The notes under the pieces are model-generated. The model did not search any database, had not been told where the DNA came from, and saw only the letters and a list, made by a program, of their open reading frames with translations. Shown piece after piece: positions 17,483 through 24,665 of a stretch of 64,000 nt of DNA; within the stretch, counting starts at the first letter, position 1, and the number at the start of each line of letters is the position of its first letter. Position numbers and translations under genes: made by a program. Origin of the DNA: an uncultured Myxococcales bacterium (GTDB taxonomy: Bacteria; Myxococcota_A; UBA9042; DTJE01); the NCBI GenBank assembly GCA_937975765.1, contig CALJUR010000102.1, positions 1 through 64,000 on the forward strand. The letters are read 5' to 3'.

Positions 17483-17602
17483 CCCTTTCCCGAGAGGGAA
17501 GGGGCTACGGCTACGGCGACGGCGACGGCTACGGCGACGGCTACGGCTACGGCGACGGCTACGGCGACGGCTACGGCTACGGCGACGGCGACGGCTGGTA
17601 GC
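17483..17602. repeat. Tandem hexamer array GGCTAC/GGCGAC with flanking hairpin
   Basis: Fifteen consecutive hexamers, each GGCTAC or GGCGAC, fill 17503-17592 and are followed by GGCTGG. A near-perfect hairpin (CCCTTTCCC, GAGA loop, GGGAAGGGG) precedes it at 17483-17504. The array lies between the leftward tail operon and the rightward early operon. It is one of the few non-coding stretches of element 1. Confidence 0.9.
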
Positions 17603-17610
17603 CGTGGTTT

Positions 17611-17644
17611 CCTCTCCCGGCCTCCTGACGGGGGCCGGGAGAGG
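17611..17644. terminator. Strong hairpin between divergent operons of element 1
   Basis: CCTCTCCCGGCC (17611-17622) and GGCCGGGAGAGG (17633-17644) pair perfectly over 12 bases around a 10-base loop. No U-run follows on either strand. The hairpin lies 20 bases upstream of the first rightward gene, where a terminator would not be expected. It could be an operator, a leader structure or an inserted repeat. Confidence 0.5.
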
Positions 17645-17664
17645 AGAACGCATCGAGGAGCGAG

Positions 17665-17922
17665 GTGACCAGGTGCCCGCAATGCCTGACCGATTCCATG
17701 CGACCGGACCTGTTGGCGTGCGGACGCGGCTGGCTGACCTGCACGCACTGTGGCGGAACGTGGAAGCCGGGCGGGAAGATGCGACGCGAGTGCGTGAATT
17801 GCGGTCGGAAGCGGTGCCCGTGGCAACGATTCGGCCCGGCGCACTGCGACCGATGGAAGCCTGTGCCCCACTCAAGGGACTGGATCCAGCAGGTGCTGTT
17901 CTCGGACGAGGACGAGGGGTGA
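17665..17922 (+). CDS. Small zinc-ribbon protein
   Basis: This 85-residue protein has three Cys pairs: CPQC at 4-7, CTHC near 26-29 and CVNC near 43-46 followed by another Cys. This fits one or two zinc ribbons. The C-terminus is acidic (SDEDEG). GAGG precedes the ATG within the sequence that ends the hairpin region. It is the first gene of the rightward operon of element 1. A DNA- or protein-binding regulatory role is inferred from the fold only. Confidence 0.65.
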   Translation: MTRCPQCLTDSMRPDLLACGRGWLTCTHCGGTWKPGGKMRRECVNCGRKRCPWQRFGPAHCDRWKPVPHSRDWIQQVLFSDEDEG

Positions 17923-17937
17923 CACGGAGGTTCTGCG

Positions 17938-18090
17938 ATGTCCGTTTTCGTGCGGTGCGAGATGTGCGGCGGTACCGGAGTCGAGCGCTTCATGGGCAAC
18001 ATCTGCGGTCCCTGCCGGATTTGCAGGTGGGGGGTGGAACTGAATCCGCGATCTCGGAGATTCCCGAGGGCGGATTCTACCGGGTGGTGA
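17938..18090 (+). CDS. Tiny zinc-ribbon protein (50 aa)
   Basis: This 50-codon gene has a textbook GGAGG seven bases before its ATG and lies 15 bases after the previous stop. It has CEMC near 7-10, then CGPC and a further Cys near 23-29, followed by a basic tail (NPRSRRFPRAD). The Cys spacing suggests one zinc-binding knuckle pair. No known family. Confidence 0.6.
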   Translation: MSVFVRCEMCGGTGVERFMGNICGPCRICRWGVELNPRSRRFPRADSTGW

Positions 18091-18215
18091 AGGGCGGCCT
18101 GGCGCGGGGCGAGTGGATGCGCAAGCCCACGACCACCGAGAAGGAAGCCGCGAAGGCCGCAGCTCGCGAGGCGAGGAAGGCCGAGAAGAAAGCGAGGAGC
18201 ATGAGCGATGCCTGA
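18087..18215 (+). CDS. Small basic Ala/Lys-rich protein
   Basis: A 42-codon frame begins at a GTG overlapping the stop of the tiny zinc-ribbon gene (GTGA) and ends overlapping the next ATG by 8 bases. The product is highly basic (EKEAAKAAAREARKAEKKARS), probably one long helix that could bind nucleic acid. The ribosome-binding site is weak, so expression would depend on coupling. A shorter version could begin at the ATG at 18117. Confidence 0.4.
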   Translation: MKGGLARGEWMRKPTTTEKEAAKAAAREARKAEKKARSMSDA

Positions 18216-19155
18216 CAACGTGACGGCCACGGCCCAGGACATTCGGAACGTCTGCGACGGCCTGCGCGACATGCTGCTGTCGAAGAACGCGCGGTACGGG
18301 GACAGCGCGCTGACCCCGGTGCGGATCTTCTCCCGGGCGGACCCGGTCGAGCAGCTCCTGGTCCGCATCGACGACAAGCTGTCGCGGCTGTCGCGCGGGG
18401 CCCTGTCGCAGGGAGGAGACGACGAGGACGTGGTCTCGGACCTGGCGGGGTACCTGGTGCTGCTGATGGTGGCACGCCGGCGGCGGGCGGAGCCGACCGC
18501 GCCGGCGACTCCCCCGGAACCACCGCCCGCGCCGCCGCCGGCCGCGGCGACGCCGGCCGAGTCCGTGAAGGCGAAGCCGGCGCCGAAGCCTTCCGAGCCG
18601 CTGGCGCCCGAGGCGCCGGCGCACCTGTGCGAAGGTCCGAACTGCAGCAACCCGACCCGGCCCGGGAAGCGGTACTGCAGCGCGGCCTGCGCCGGTCGGG
18701 GGTGTGCAGCGGAACGACGCGCCAGGAACAACCCGCCGGCGAAGGCGCCGAAGGTGCCGAAGGCCAGCAGGTCTCGGGCCGCGGTCAAGAACGTGGAGGC
18801 CCCCAGGCAGGCCGCCCCCGAGCCGGAGGCAACCCCGGCGCGACCAGCAGGCGACCCTGCCTCTGTGGCGTCTCCTGTCGCCGGCGATCGCGACCTGCCC
18901 GACGGCCCCTCGATGACGGTGGACGAGATCCTGGCATTGGGGTTCAGCGATCCCTTCGTGACCCGGGCGATCCGAGACGAGCGTCTGGTGCTGGACTTCG
19001 GCTGCCCGGACTGCGGCGACCAGACGGACACCTGCCGGTGCAACAGCCGCAAGGAGAGCGCCGTGGCCCGGTTCACGCGGGAGTCCGTACGAGCCCTGAT
19101 GCGGTACCGGCCGGACGCGATCCGGACGCGCGGCGCGCACGGACAGGGGGCGTAG
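18208..19155 (+). CDS. Phage protein with N-terminal DUF1599-like domain and zinc knuckles
   Basis: In this 315-residue protein, residues 1-90 carry a pattern common in phage proteins of the DUF1599/nucleotide-modification-associated type (LLSKNARYGDSAL, then EQLLVRIDDKLSRLSRG, then EDVVSDLAGYLVLL). A Pro/Ala-rich linker follows at about 95-140. Next comes a Cys cluster (C near 143, 148, 159, 163 and 168) and a C-terminal CPDC with TCRC near 270-282. The combination suggests a nucleotide- or DNA-related helper joined to zinc ribbons. The N-terminal family call is tentative. Confidence 0.6.
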   Translation: MPDNVTATAQDIRNVCDGLRDMLLSKNARYGDSALTPVRIFSRADPVEQLLVRIDDKLSRLSRGALSQGGDDEDVVSDLAGYLVLLMVARRRRAEPTAPATPPEPPPAPPPAAATPAESVKAKPAPKPSEPLAPEAPAHLCEGPNCSNPTRPGKRYCSAACAGRGCAAERRARNNPPAKAPKVPKASRSRAAVKNVEAPRQAAPEPEATPARPAGDPASVASPVAGDRDLPDGPSMTVDEILALGFSDPFVTRAIRDERLVLDFGCPDCGDQTDTCRCNSRKESAVARFTRESVRALMRYRPDAIRTRGAHGQGA

Positions 19156-19157
19156 GG

Positions 19158-19406
19158 ATGGCTGCGGGCGACATCGACCTGGTGGTGACGGGACCCGACG
19201 GCAGGCTGTGGAACATCACGGTCCTGTGCCGACCCGGGTCTTCCGTGCGGGACTGGGAAGTCCGCGACGGTTCGGGGCACAAGGTCGCAGATGGCTGGTC
19301 GTACCGCGGTCCGGAGGCTGCCAGGAAGGCGGCCGAGAAGGCGTACCGGAAGGCTTCGGGAGCGGCCTCGGTGCATGGAACGGCCCTGGTTCGGCGGGGT
19401 GGATGA
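19158..19406 (+). CDS. Hypothetical protein (82 aa)
   Basis: The ATG at 19158 follows the previous stop by two bases, and the stop overlaps the next ATG (ATGA). The sequence has a beta-rich start (IDLVVTGPDGRLWNITVLCR) and a helical basic end (EAARKAAEKAYRKA). No family was recognised. Tight packing in the rightward operon is the main support. Confidence 0.5.
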   Translation: MAAGDIDLVVTGPDGRLWNITVLCRPGSSVRDWEVRDGSGHKVADGWSYRGPEAARKAAEKAYRKASGAASVHGTALVRRGG

Positions 19407-19780
19407 TGCGCGACAAGCCCGAGCCGTCCGACGTGGAGAAGCGCATCCGTCGCGGCAACGCGATCTTCGAGACCCTGCCCGACGACCTGCAGGCAGTCGT
19501 CGTCGTCCTGGGCATGCGCGTCGTGGCGCAGGGGCTGTCTCGGGCCGCGGTGCAGATGGGGCTGATGGAAGCCGAGACCACCGACCTGGACGACCTGGTC
19601 AAGGTCATCGCCCGGGCGAAGGCCGACCGGGCCCTGCTCGTCGATGCTCGCGCCCGGCTGGCCCGTGTCCGTGCGGTGCTCGCGACTCCATGCGCCGACC
19701 GGACACCCCAGAAACATGCCGAGTGGCGGTACCGCGAGGTCGCCAGCGCATGCGGCCTGCAGGAGGAACCGGGATGCTGA
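19403..19780 (+). CDS. Hypothetical protein (125 aa)
   Basis: This starts at ATG 19403 (or 19406), overlapping the previous stop, and ends overlapping the next start. It is mostly helical with LPDDLQAVVVVLGMRVVAQGLS in the middle and a C-terminal WRYREVASACGL. No known domain. The longer frame from 19208 runs inside the previous gene and is not preferred. Confidence 0.5.
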   Translation: MMRDKPEPSDVEKRIRRGNAIFETLPDDLQAVVVVLGMRVVAQGLSRAAVQMGLMEAETTDLDDLVKVIARAKADRALLVDARARLARVRAVLATPCADRTPQKHAEWRYREVASACGLQEEPGC

Positions 19781-20046
19781 TGCATCGCTCCGCCATCCTG
19801 TCTGTGGTTCGCGAATACCTGACGGCCGAACGGGATCTCGCCGAGGCCAGGTCGCATGCCGATCCGGAACGGCTGCGGTGCATTCCTGGCAACGGGTACA
19901 CCGCGCGCGAGGTCCTCGAGGAGACGTCTCGCCGAACCTCTCGGCTCCGCGCCGCCGAAGCCAGATGGCAGCAACTGCAGCGAGAGGCCGACACCGGAGA
20001 CGCCGGCCCCGACCGGTTCACCGAGTACGACGAGGCGAGGTCCTGA
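19774..20046 (+). CDS. Hypothetical helical protein (90 aa)
   Basis: The ATG at 19774 is preceded by AGGAGG with 8-base spacing, one of the strongest ribosome-binding sites in the operon. The product is a charged helical protein (LTAERDLAEARSHADPERL, then AAEARWQQLQREAD) likely to form a coiled coil. No family was recognised. Confidence 0.55.
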   Translation: MLMHRSAILSVVREYLTAERDLAEARSHADPERLRCIPGNGYTAREVLEETSRRTSRLRAAEARWQQLQREADTGDAGPDRFTEYDEARS

Positions 20047-20423
20047 TGCTCCGCTCGATGCCCATCCATGCCACTGCTTCGCGGACCGTGACCGTGGTCT
20101 GCCCGTGCGGGTGCGGGCATCGGTTCCAGGTCCGGGTGAAGGTCCCGATCCATGGTAGCCTGCAGCTCGCCGACGCCGGAGACGACGTCGGACCTGGCGA
20201 GCTTGCAGGCGGGCCAGGAGGTTTCACGTCATGCGAAAGGGGGACGCTGAACATGGACAGGTGCTTCAGGGAGGAGGCCGCCGGACTCGGGCCCGGCGGA
20301 ATCCCGATCTTGCCCGGGCGGCGGTGTGGAACGGACGGGACGTCGTCATCCGAGGCCAGGGTTCAGGCAAGGGTCGACGCCATGTTACGTTCTGCGAGAG
20401 CCGAGAAGAAGCGGAGAGGGTAG
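20046..20423 (+). CDS. Hypothetical protein with Cys motif, overlapping integrase start
   Basis: A 125-codon frame starts at 20046, directly on the previous stop (TGATG), with GAGGT upstream. The N-terminus has CPCGCGH near residue 19-25 and a beta-like HRFQVRVKVP. The last 190 bases overlap the integrase gene in another frame, so the real product may be shorter or the overlap genuine. No family was recognised. Confidence 0.4.
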   Translation: MLRSMPIHATASRTVTVVCPCGCGHRFQVRVKVPIHGSLQLADAGDDVGPGELAGGPGGFTSCERGTLNMDRCFREEAAGLGPGGIPILPGRRCGTDGTSSSEARVQARVDAMLRSARAEKKRRG

Positions 20424-21463
20424 CGGCGTCGTTCAACGTCCAGGTCGATCGGGGCGCCCTCGAGGAGCCGGAGGAGGCCCCGGGTCGGATCGGGGCGATG
20501 CTGGACGCCTTCCTGTCCGCGAAGAAGAGGGACCCGTTGCTGCGGAAGTCCACGCTGGCGCACATGACCTGGGCGGTCGCGCAGTTGAAGGCCTCGATGA
20601 ACGATGTCCCGATGCGCTACATGAACCGCGAGACGGTCACCGCCCACGTGGCGAGGCGCCTCGGGGACGGCAAGAGCTCGAAGACCATCGGCGGCGAGCT
20701 GCTGATCCTCCGGATGGCGCTGGCGCACGCCCGGCGGAAGGGCTGGTGGGATGGCGACACGATCGCCGCTGCCGGCCGGTTCCGGCTGCCGGAGGTGGCC
20801 GAGAAGGAGTGGCTTCGGCCGGACGAGGCCCTGAAGTTCCTGGAGGCCATCGCGAACGACTGGTTCCGGGTGGCGGCGCACCTGGCGCTTCTGGCGGGGA
20901 TGCGGTCGGGCGAGATCGTATCGCGTCGCTGGGGGGACTGGGATCGGGACGCCGGCACGATCCGTGTCGCGGACTGCCCGGCCGCGAAGTTCCGGACGAA
21001 GAACGGCAAGCCCAGGGTGGTGCCGGTGATCCCGGAGTTGCGCCGCGTGCTCCTGGCCTGGTGGCTGAAGCAGGGGCGGCCCGAGGATGACGTCTGGATC
21101 GTGCCGGCCAGGGACAACGAGCGCCGGCGGACGACGGGGTGGTTCCGGAAGAAGACCGTCGAGGCCTGCCGGAAGGCTGGGGTCCGCGAGGTGTCGTTCC
21201 ACGAGCTGCGGCACTCGTGCGCATCGTTGATGAATTGGGCGGACGTCGACATGGAGTGGACGCGTCGGATGCTGGGGCACCACTCGAAGGCGTTCACGGC
21301 CGATCACTACACCCACGTGGATGTGCGGCGGATGGCCCAGGAGGCGGGGAAGCTGCAGTTGCTCCTGGACGCCCACGCTGCCACGCGAGCGTCGCAGGAA
21401 AACCTGCAAGTAGCCTGCAAGCTGCAAGAATCCGGGACCGAAGGAACGGGTGCAAGTGCTTGA
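20231..21463 (+). CDS. int: Tyrosine integrase of element 1
   Basis: This 410-residue site-specific recombinase has an N-terminal arm-binding-like region (VIRGQGSGKGRRHVTF), a core-binding domain (about 85-170) and a catalytic domain. The catalytic residues are visible: R in LLAGMRSGEIVSRRW, the HxxR box HELRH, the second His in GHHS and the Tyr in ADHYTHV. An AGGAGG lies 9 bases before ATG 20231, which sets the start. The gene ends 7 bases before the tRNA-Thr repeat at 21471, the usual place for an integrase using that repeat. It should insert and excise element 1 at tRNA-Thr. Confidence 0.92.
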   Translation: MRKGDAEHGQVLQGGGRRTRARRNPDLARAAVWNGRDVVIRGQGSGKGRRHVTFCESREEAERVAASFNVQVDRGALEEPEEAPGRIGAMLDAFLSAKKRDPLLRKSTLAHMTWAVAQLKASMNDVPMRYMNRETVTAHVARRLGDGKSSKTIGGELLILRMALAHARRKGWWDGDTIAAAGRFRLPEVAEKEWLRPDEALKFLEAIANDWFRVAAHLALLAGMRSGEIVSRRWGDWDRDAGTIRVADCPAAKFRTKNGKPRVVPVIPELRRVLLAWWLKQGRPEDDVWIVPARDNERRRTTGWFRKKTVEACRKAGVREVSFHELRHSCASLMNWADVDMEWTRRMLGHHSKAFTADHYTHVDVRRMAQEAGKLQLLLDAHAATRASQENLQVACKLQESGTEGTGASA

Positions 21464-21470
21464 ACTGAAA

Positions 21471-21515
21471 GAGCCACCTCGGAGAATCGAACTCCGGACC
21501 CCCTGATTACGAATC
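21471..21515 (-). repeat. att: tRNA-Thr 3'-part direct repeat between elements 1 and 2
   Basis: These 45 bases are identical to the tRNA-Thr 3' part at 27593-27637, lacking only the last three bases that encode CCA. The sequence on the 5' side is unrelated to a tRNA, so no functional tRNA exists here. It is the junction between two tandem integrations and serves as right end of element 1 and left end of element 2. Confidence 0.9.
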
Positions 21516-21665
21516 CGGGGTTCGTTACCCACGTTTTCGTTCCCCATCATTGGGTTGGGTTGCGTTGGAGCCGGCTGGTATCACGTTTGGTATCAGCCCA
21601 ACCAACGGCCCACCCGGGCGGCGCGTTTGGCCAGATTTGGCCGTGCGAGTGCATCGGGGGACGAG

Positions 21666-22697
21666 ATGGCAAAGAACATCTTCAAGAGGCCGGGAAGGCC
21701 GGGCTGGTACATCCGGGTGATCCACGAAGGGCGACCGATTGTCCGTGGATCGTTCTCCTCGACCGCCGCAGCGCAGATCGCGCTCGCGAACTTGCGGAAG
21801 GATCTGGAACGGGGCGAACTCGGTTTGCCGAAGAAGTGCCGCATCCCGTTGCGACAGTTCGCCGAGGAGCGGTACATCCCCTGGGCGCGGCAGCACAAGA
21901 GGACGTGGGAGACCGACCGCCTGATGCTGCAGGCCAAGATCCTTCCCAAACTGGGACACCTGACGCTCTCCGAGATTTCACGCGTGAGGGTGGAACGGTA
22001 CATGTCGGATCGGCTGGTCTCGGTGAAGCCGCCCAGCGCGAACCGGGAGGGGGCGCTACTCCGGAAGATGATGAGCCTCGCGGCCGACTGGGGCATGATC
22101 GACGAGAATCCGCTGCGGCGTCTGGACCTGTTCCCCGAAGCGCCGGCCAGGTCGCCGGTCTTGATCGCAAGCGACGAGGCTCGGCTCTTGAAGGCCGCGC
22201 AGCCCTGGCTGCGTCGGATCATCGAGGCGGCGCTGCTGACCGGTGCCCGTCAGGGCGAGTTGCTCGCGCTGAAGTGGCGGCACATCGACTTCGACGCCGG
22301 CCTGATCGTCATCGAGGACAGCAAGTCCGGGCACCCGCGGACGGTTCCCCTGCACCTCCGGCTCGCCGCACTGCTTCGCCCCGAGCGGGGATTGCCCGAG
22401 GGGCTCGTCTTCACCCTGTTCGGCAGGCCCGTCTTGCACCACTCCTGCTCGCAGGCCTTCCGCCGGCTGGTGCGCCGCCTGGGCCTGCCGCTGCGATTCC
22501 ACGACCTGCGACACATCGCCGCTTCCCGCATGCTTTCAGGGGGGGCGGGCGTGTTGCAGATCGCGGACATCCTCGGACACAAGACCTTGGCGATGACCCG
22601 GCGCTACTCGCACGTCTCGGTCGCCGACCGCAAGGCGGCCATCGCGACTCTGCAGTTGAACGAAACCGAGAGCCTCGACACTACTTTGGGCGTTTGA
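21666..22697 (+). CDS. Tyrosine integrase (second, internal)
   Basis: This 343-residue recombinase starts at ATG 21666 with GGGGGA upstream. A short N-terminal arm domain (FKRPGRPGWYIRVIHEG) precedes a core-binding domain. The catalytic residues are R in LLTGARQGELLALKW, HDLRH, H in GHKTLAMTRRYSH and the Tyr of the same segment. It lies 150 bases right of the middle tRNA repeat, on the opposite flank from the element 1 integrase, and points away from that repeat. It may serve element 2 or be left over from a third insertion. Confidence 0.9.
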   Translation: MAKNIFKRPGRPGWYIRVIHEGRPIVRGSFSSTAAAQIALANLRKDLERGELGLPKKCRIPLRQFAEERYIPWARQHKRTWETDRLMLQAKILPKLGHLTLSEISRVRVERYMSDRLVSVKPPSANREGALLRKMMSLAADWGMIDENPLRRLDLFPEAPARSPVLIASDEARLLKAAQPWLRRIIEAALLTGARQGELLALKWRHIDFDAGLIVIEDSKSGHPRTVPLHLRLAALLRPERGLPEGLVFTLFGRPVLHHSCSQAFRRLVRRLGLPLRFHDLRHIAASRMLSGGAGVLQIADILGHKTLAMTRRYSHVSVADRKAAIATLQLNETESLDTTLGV

Positions 22698-22709
22698 GGC
22701 CAAACTCGC

Positions 22710-23621
22710 CTATCCCTTGCGCCAGGAAGGAGGAGGGGGACGCAGTTTCGCCCTGCACGCGGGGCAGTACCACCCAATGACCTCTCGTTCCATCGTCACG
22801 GGATGTACCCAGGCAAACGGTTGGACAGCAGGATCCCTTTCCAAGGCAGCCGCCCGGCAGATGTCGCAGTGGCGATGAGGCGGCGGGGGTTCAACGATGG
22901 CGTAGCACTTGGCGCAATAGGCCAACTGCCCCTTTCGATAGTATCCCTCACCTCGCAAGCCGCAACGCGAACACGGTTCATGCGTACCTGGTTCGTAGGC
23001 CTTGACGACCCCGAGAAGGAACGGGGGGACGACCCTGCGCCGTTCCAGCCAGACCTCCCAGAAGTCAGCGCAACGGCAGGGAGGAACGTCCGGATACAGG
23101 GGGCCTTTGAAGCCGTTTGGCCGCGACCGAACATTCCGGACGTTGGCTCGAACGGTGGCTTTCTTTCGTCGGAGACGTTCCGCATCTGAATCACGATCGG
23201 GCTCGTCAGGGACATCCGCGTCCTCAGGGGAGAACGCAGCTTCCTCCCGGTCGACCAGCACGGCCAACGGATCTGCCGCATCCAGCGGAACCCGTTGCTG
23301 GCAGTCATCGAAGCCGCGTTGTTCGCTTGGCAGCGTACGCACAACCGTTGGACGACCGGGTCTTCCGGGCTCGACGACTGTAGCGATCCACTCCGGTACA
23401 ACCGCCGGATGCACCTCGAAGAACGCGACCGCTTCCTCTGCCTTGCGTCGCGAGAGGCCATCGATGAACTCAATTCGGCCATCGCCAACAGGCCGTCCAC
23501 TGGCTTCGTCGACCTCCACCACGGGGAGACCGTGTTTCACCAGTCGAACTGCGGCACACGCCTGTCGCCTGACCGCTGGATCTCTCTTGCGTCCCCCAGT
23601 CCCAGGTTTCTTCCCCACCAT
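22710..23621 (-). CDS. Multi-zinc-ribbon protein of unknown function
   Basis: This 303-residue protein starts with a basic segment (VGKKPGTGGRKRDP), followed by about 150 acidic residues. The C-terminal region has four Cys pairs: CSRC near 218, CAKC near 236, CDIC near 252 and CPAC near 289. These probably form two zinc ribbons, suggesting a nucleic-acid-binding or regulatory protein. AAGGGG precedes the ATG. It ends 12 bases from the convergent integrase and is divergent from the excisionase-like gene, with paired inverted repeats between them. Confidence 0.6.
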   Translation of the reverse strand: MVGKKPGTGGRKRDPAVRRQACAAVRLVKHGLPVVEVDEASGRPVGDGRIEFIDGLSRRKAEEAVAFFEVHPAVVPEWIATVVEPGRPGRPTVVRTLPSEQRGFDDCQQRVPLDAADPLAVLVDREEAAFSPEDADVPDEPDRDSDAERLRRKKATVRANVRNVRSRPNGFKGPLYPDVPPCRCADFWEVWLERRRVVPPFLLGVVKAYEPGTHEPCSRCGLRGEGYYRKGQLAYCAKCYAIVEPPPPHRHCDICRAAALERDPAVQPFAWVHPVTMEREVIGWYCPACRAKLRPPPPSWRKG

Positions 23622-23636
23622 TTCGCCCCTTTTTAT

Positions 23637-23671
23637 GTGGGGATGGCCCCACGTGGATCACTTTTACCACG
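23637..23671. promoter_or_regulatory. Inverted repeats in divergent intergenic region of element 2
   Basis: GTGGGG-ATGG-CCCCAC (23637-23652) is a perfect palindromic hairpin. It is followed by CGTGG (23652-23656) pairing with CCACG (23667-23671). They fill most of the 60-base gap between the divergent zinc-ribbon and excisionase-like genes. This is a likely operator region for one of the two regulators; binding is inferred. Confidence 0.45.
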
Positions 23672-23681
23672 GAGGTTCGAC

Positions 23682-23903
23682 ATGGCTCTGATTTCGCTCG
23701 AAGAGGCCGCGCGGCGCACGGGAACTTCGGTCTGGACCTGGAGGAAGTGGACCGTCGCCAAGCGGATCCCGTCGATCAAGTTGGGGCGGCGGCGGTTGGT
23801 CGACGAGAAGGATCTCGACCAGATCGTCTTGCACGCCCGCGTCGAGGCCGACACGAGGACGTGCCTGCCCGGAGTGTGCCCGACCCGTCCGCGTCGGCGG
23901 TAG
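23682..23903 (+). CDS. Excisionase-like helix-turn-helix protein
   Basis: This 73-residue protein begins with a MerR/excisionase-type winged helix (ISLEEAARRTGTSVWTWRKWTVAKRIPSIKLGRRRLVDEKDL, positions about 4-45). This fold binds DNA and directs excision or regulates element genes. GGAGG lies 6 bases before the ATG. It heads the rightward gene set of element 2 and is divergent from the zinc-ribbon gene. Confidence 0.8.
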   Translation: MALISLEEAARRTGTSVWTWRKWTVAKRIPSIKLGRRRLVDEKDLDQIVLHARVEADTRTCLPGVCPTRPRRR

Positions 23904-23942
23904 CCGCTAGGAGATGCAACTCTCACGAAGTGGAGAAGAATC

Positions 23943-24665
23943 ATGGACGCTTCCTTGGCTGCCTCCGACGGCGCGAAGATCTTCGTTCGCACCGAACAGG
24001 ACGGCACCTGCCTGATCCTCGACGGCACCAGCATCGAAACCGGCCCCTGCCCGAAGGATTTCCGAACGTTCAGCCACTACAAGGGCTTGCCCGTGGTGCA
24101 GCCCGCCTCGTGTGACAGCCCGGCTGCCTTCGACGGTCTGATCGAGACGATGGTCGCGCTGGACCCCGCTCGGCATCCGCGGCCCGACGCCGCCCGCATG
24201 GTCCTCAAGGTGCGACTCATGGCGCCGGTCCTGTCTCCGCACATCCTGGCACGTCCCCTTCTCGCCCTCGCCGGACAGCCGGGGTTCGGCAAGACGACCG
24301 CACAGCGAATCGAGGGGTTGTTGTGGATGGGACCCGATTTCCAGGTGTCGGGGCTGCCCCGCGACGAGCGCTCGCTGGCTGTCACCGCTTGCGCCCTGGG
24401 GATCCTGGCCATCGATAACTTCGAAGAGAGCCCGGGCTGGGCGAACGGCGCATTGGCGCGCCTCTGCACGGGGTCGCGATACTACGAGCGGAAGCTCTAC
24501 ACCAACAGCGAACTCGAGGCCTTCGAGCCGGACGTCTGGGTGTCCGTTTCGGGGGTTCACCCCGCCATCGCCCGCGGGGACCTGCTGGACCGTAGCCTGG
24601 TGTTCTTCCTTGCGCAGCCGACGAATCGCCTGACGGAGTCCGCCATCCGCGCGAGGGTCCTGGAC
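23943..24665 (+). pseudogene. P-loop ATPase of mobile element, 3' truncated
   Basis: About 240 codons are coherent. The Walker A motif is GQPGFGKTT near residue 113, the Walker B is ILAIDNFEES near 158, and an Arg-finger-like RGDLLDRSLVFFL lies near 215. This resembles helicase or primase-associated ATPases of integrative elements. After about 24665 the frame becomes a nonsense shadow of the next fragment and runs to 25277, so the native C-terminus is missing. GGAGAAG precedes the ATG at 23943. It probably lost its 3' part in a deletion that fused it to the ATPase fragment that follows. Confidence 0.6.

Larger units (their letters stand above)
5639..21515. mobile_element. Integrative element 1 (phage-derived: baseplate, lysis, integrase)
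   Basis: The element is bounded by the tRNA-Thr repeats at 5639-5686 and 21471-21515. A tyrosine integrase gene ends 7 bases before the inner repeat. Leftward genes (5803-17462) encode lysis, tail-fibre and baseplate proteins; rightward genes (17665-21463) encode small zinc-ribbon proteins and the integrase. No terminase, portal, capsid, sheath, tube or tape-measure gene is recognisable. It is either a prophage remnant or a satellite-like element that supplies only the tail tip and lysis functions. Confidence 0.8.

Noticed and set aside
17503..17592. CRISPR array or Gly-Tyr/Gly-Asp repeat protein
   Set aside because: Units are six bases with no spacers, and the reading frame that gives GYGD repeats has no start or ribosome-binding site of its own; it extends antisense to the hub gene.
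21471..21515. tRNA gene on the minus strand
   Set aside because: Lacks both the CCA end and the 5' half; attachment repeat.
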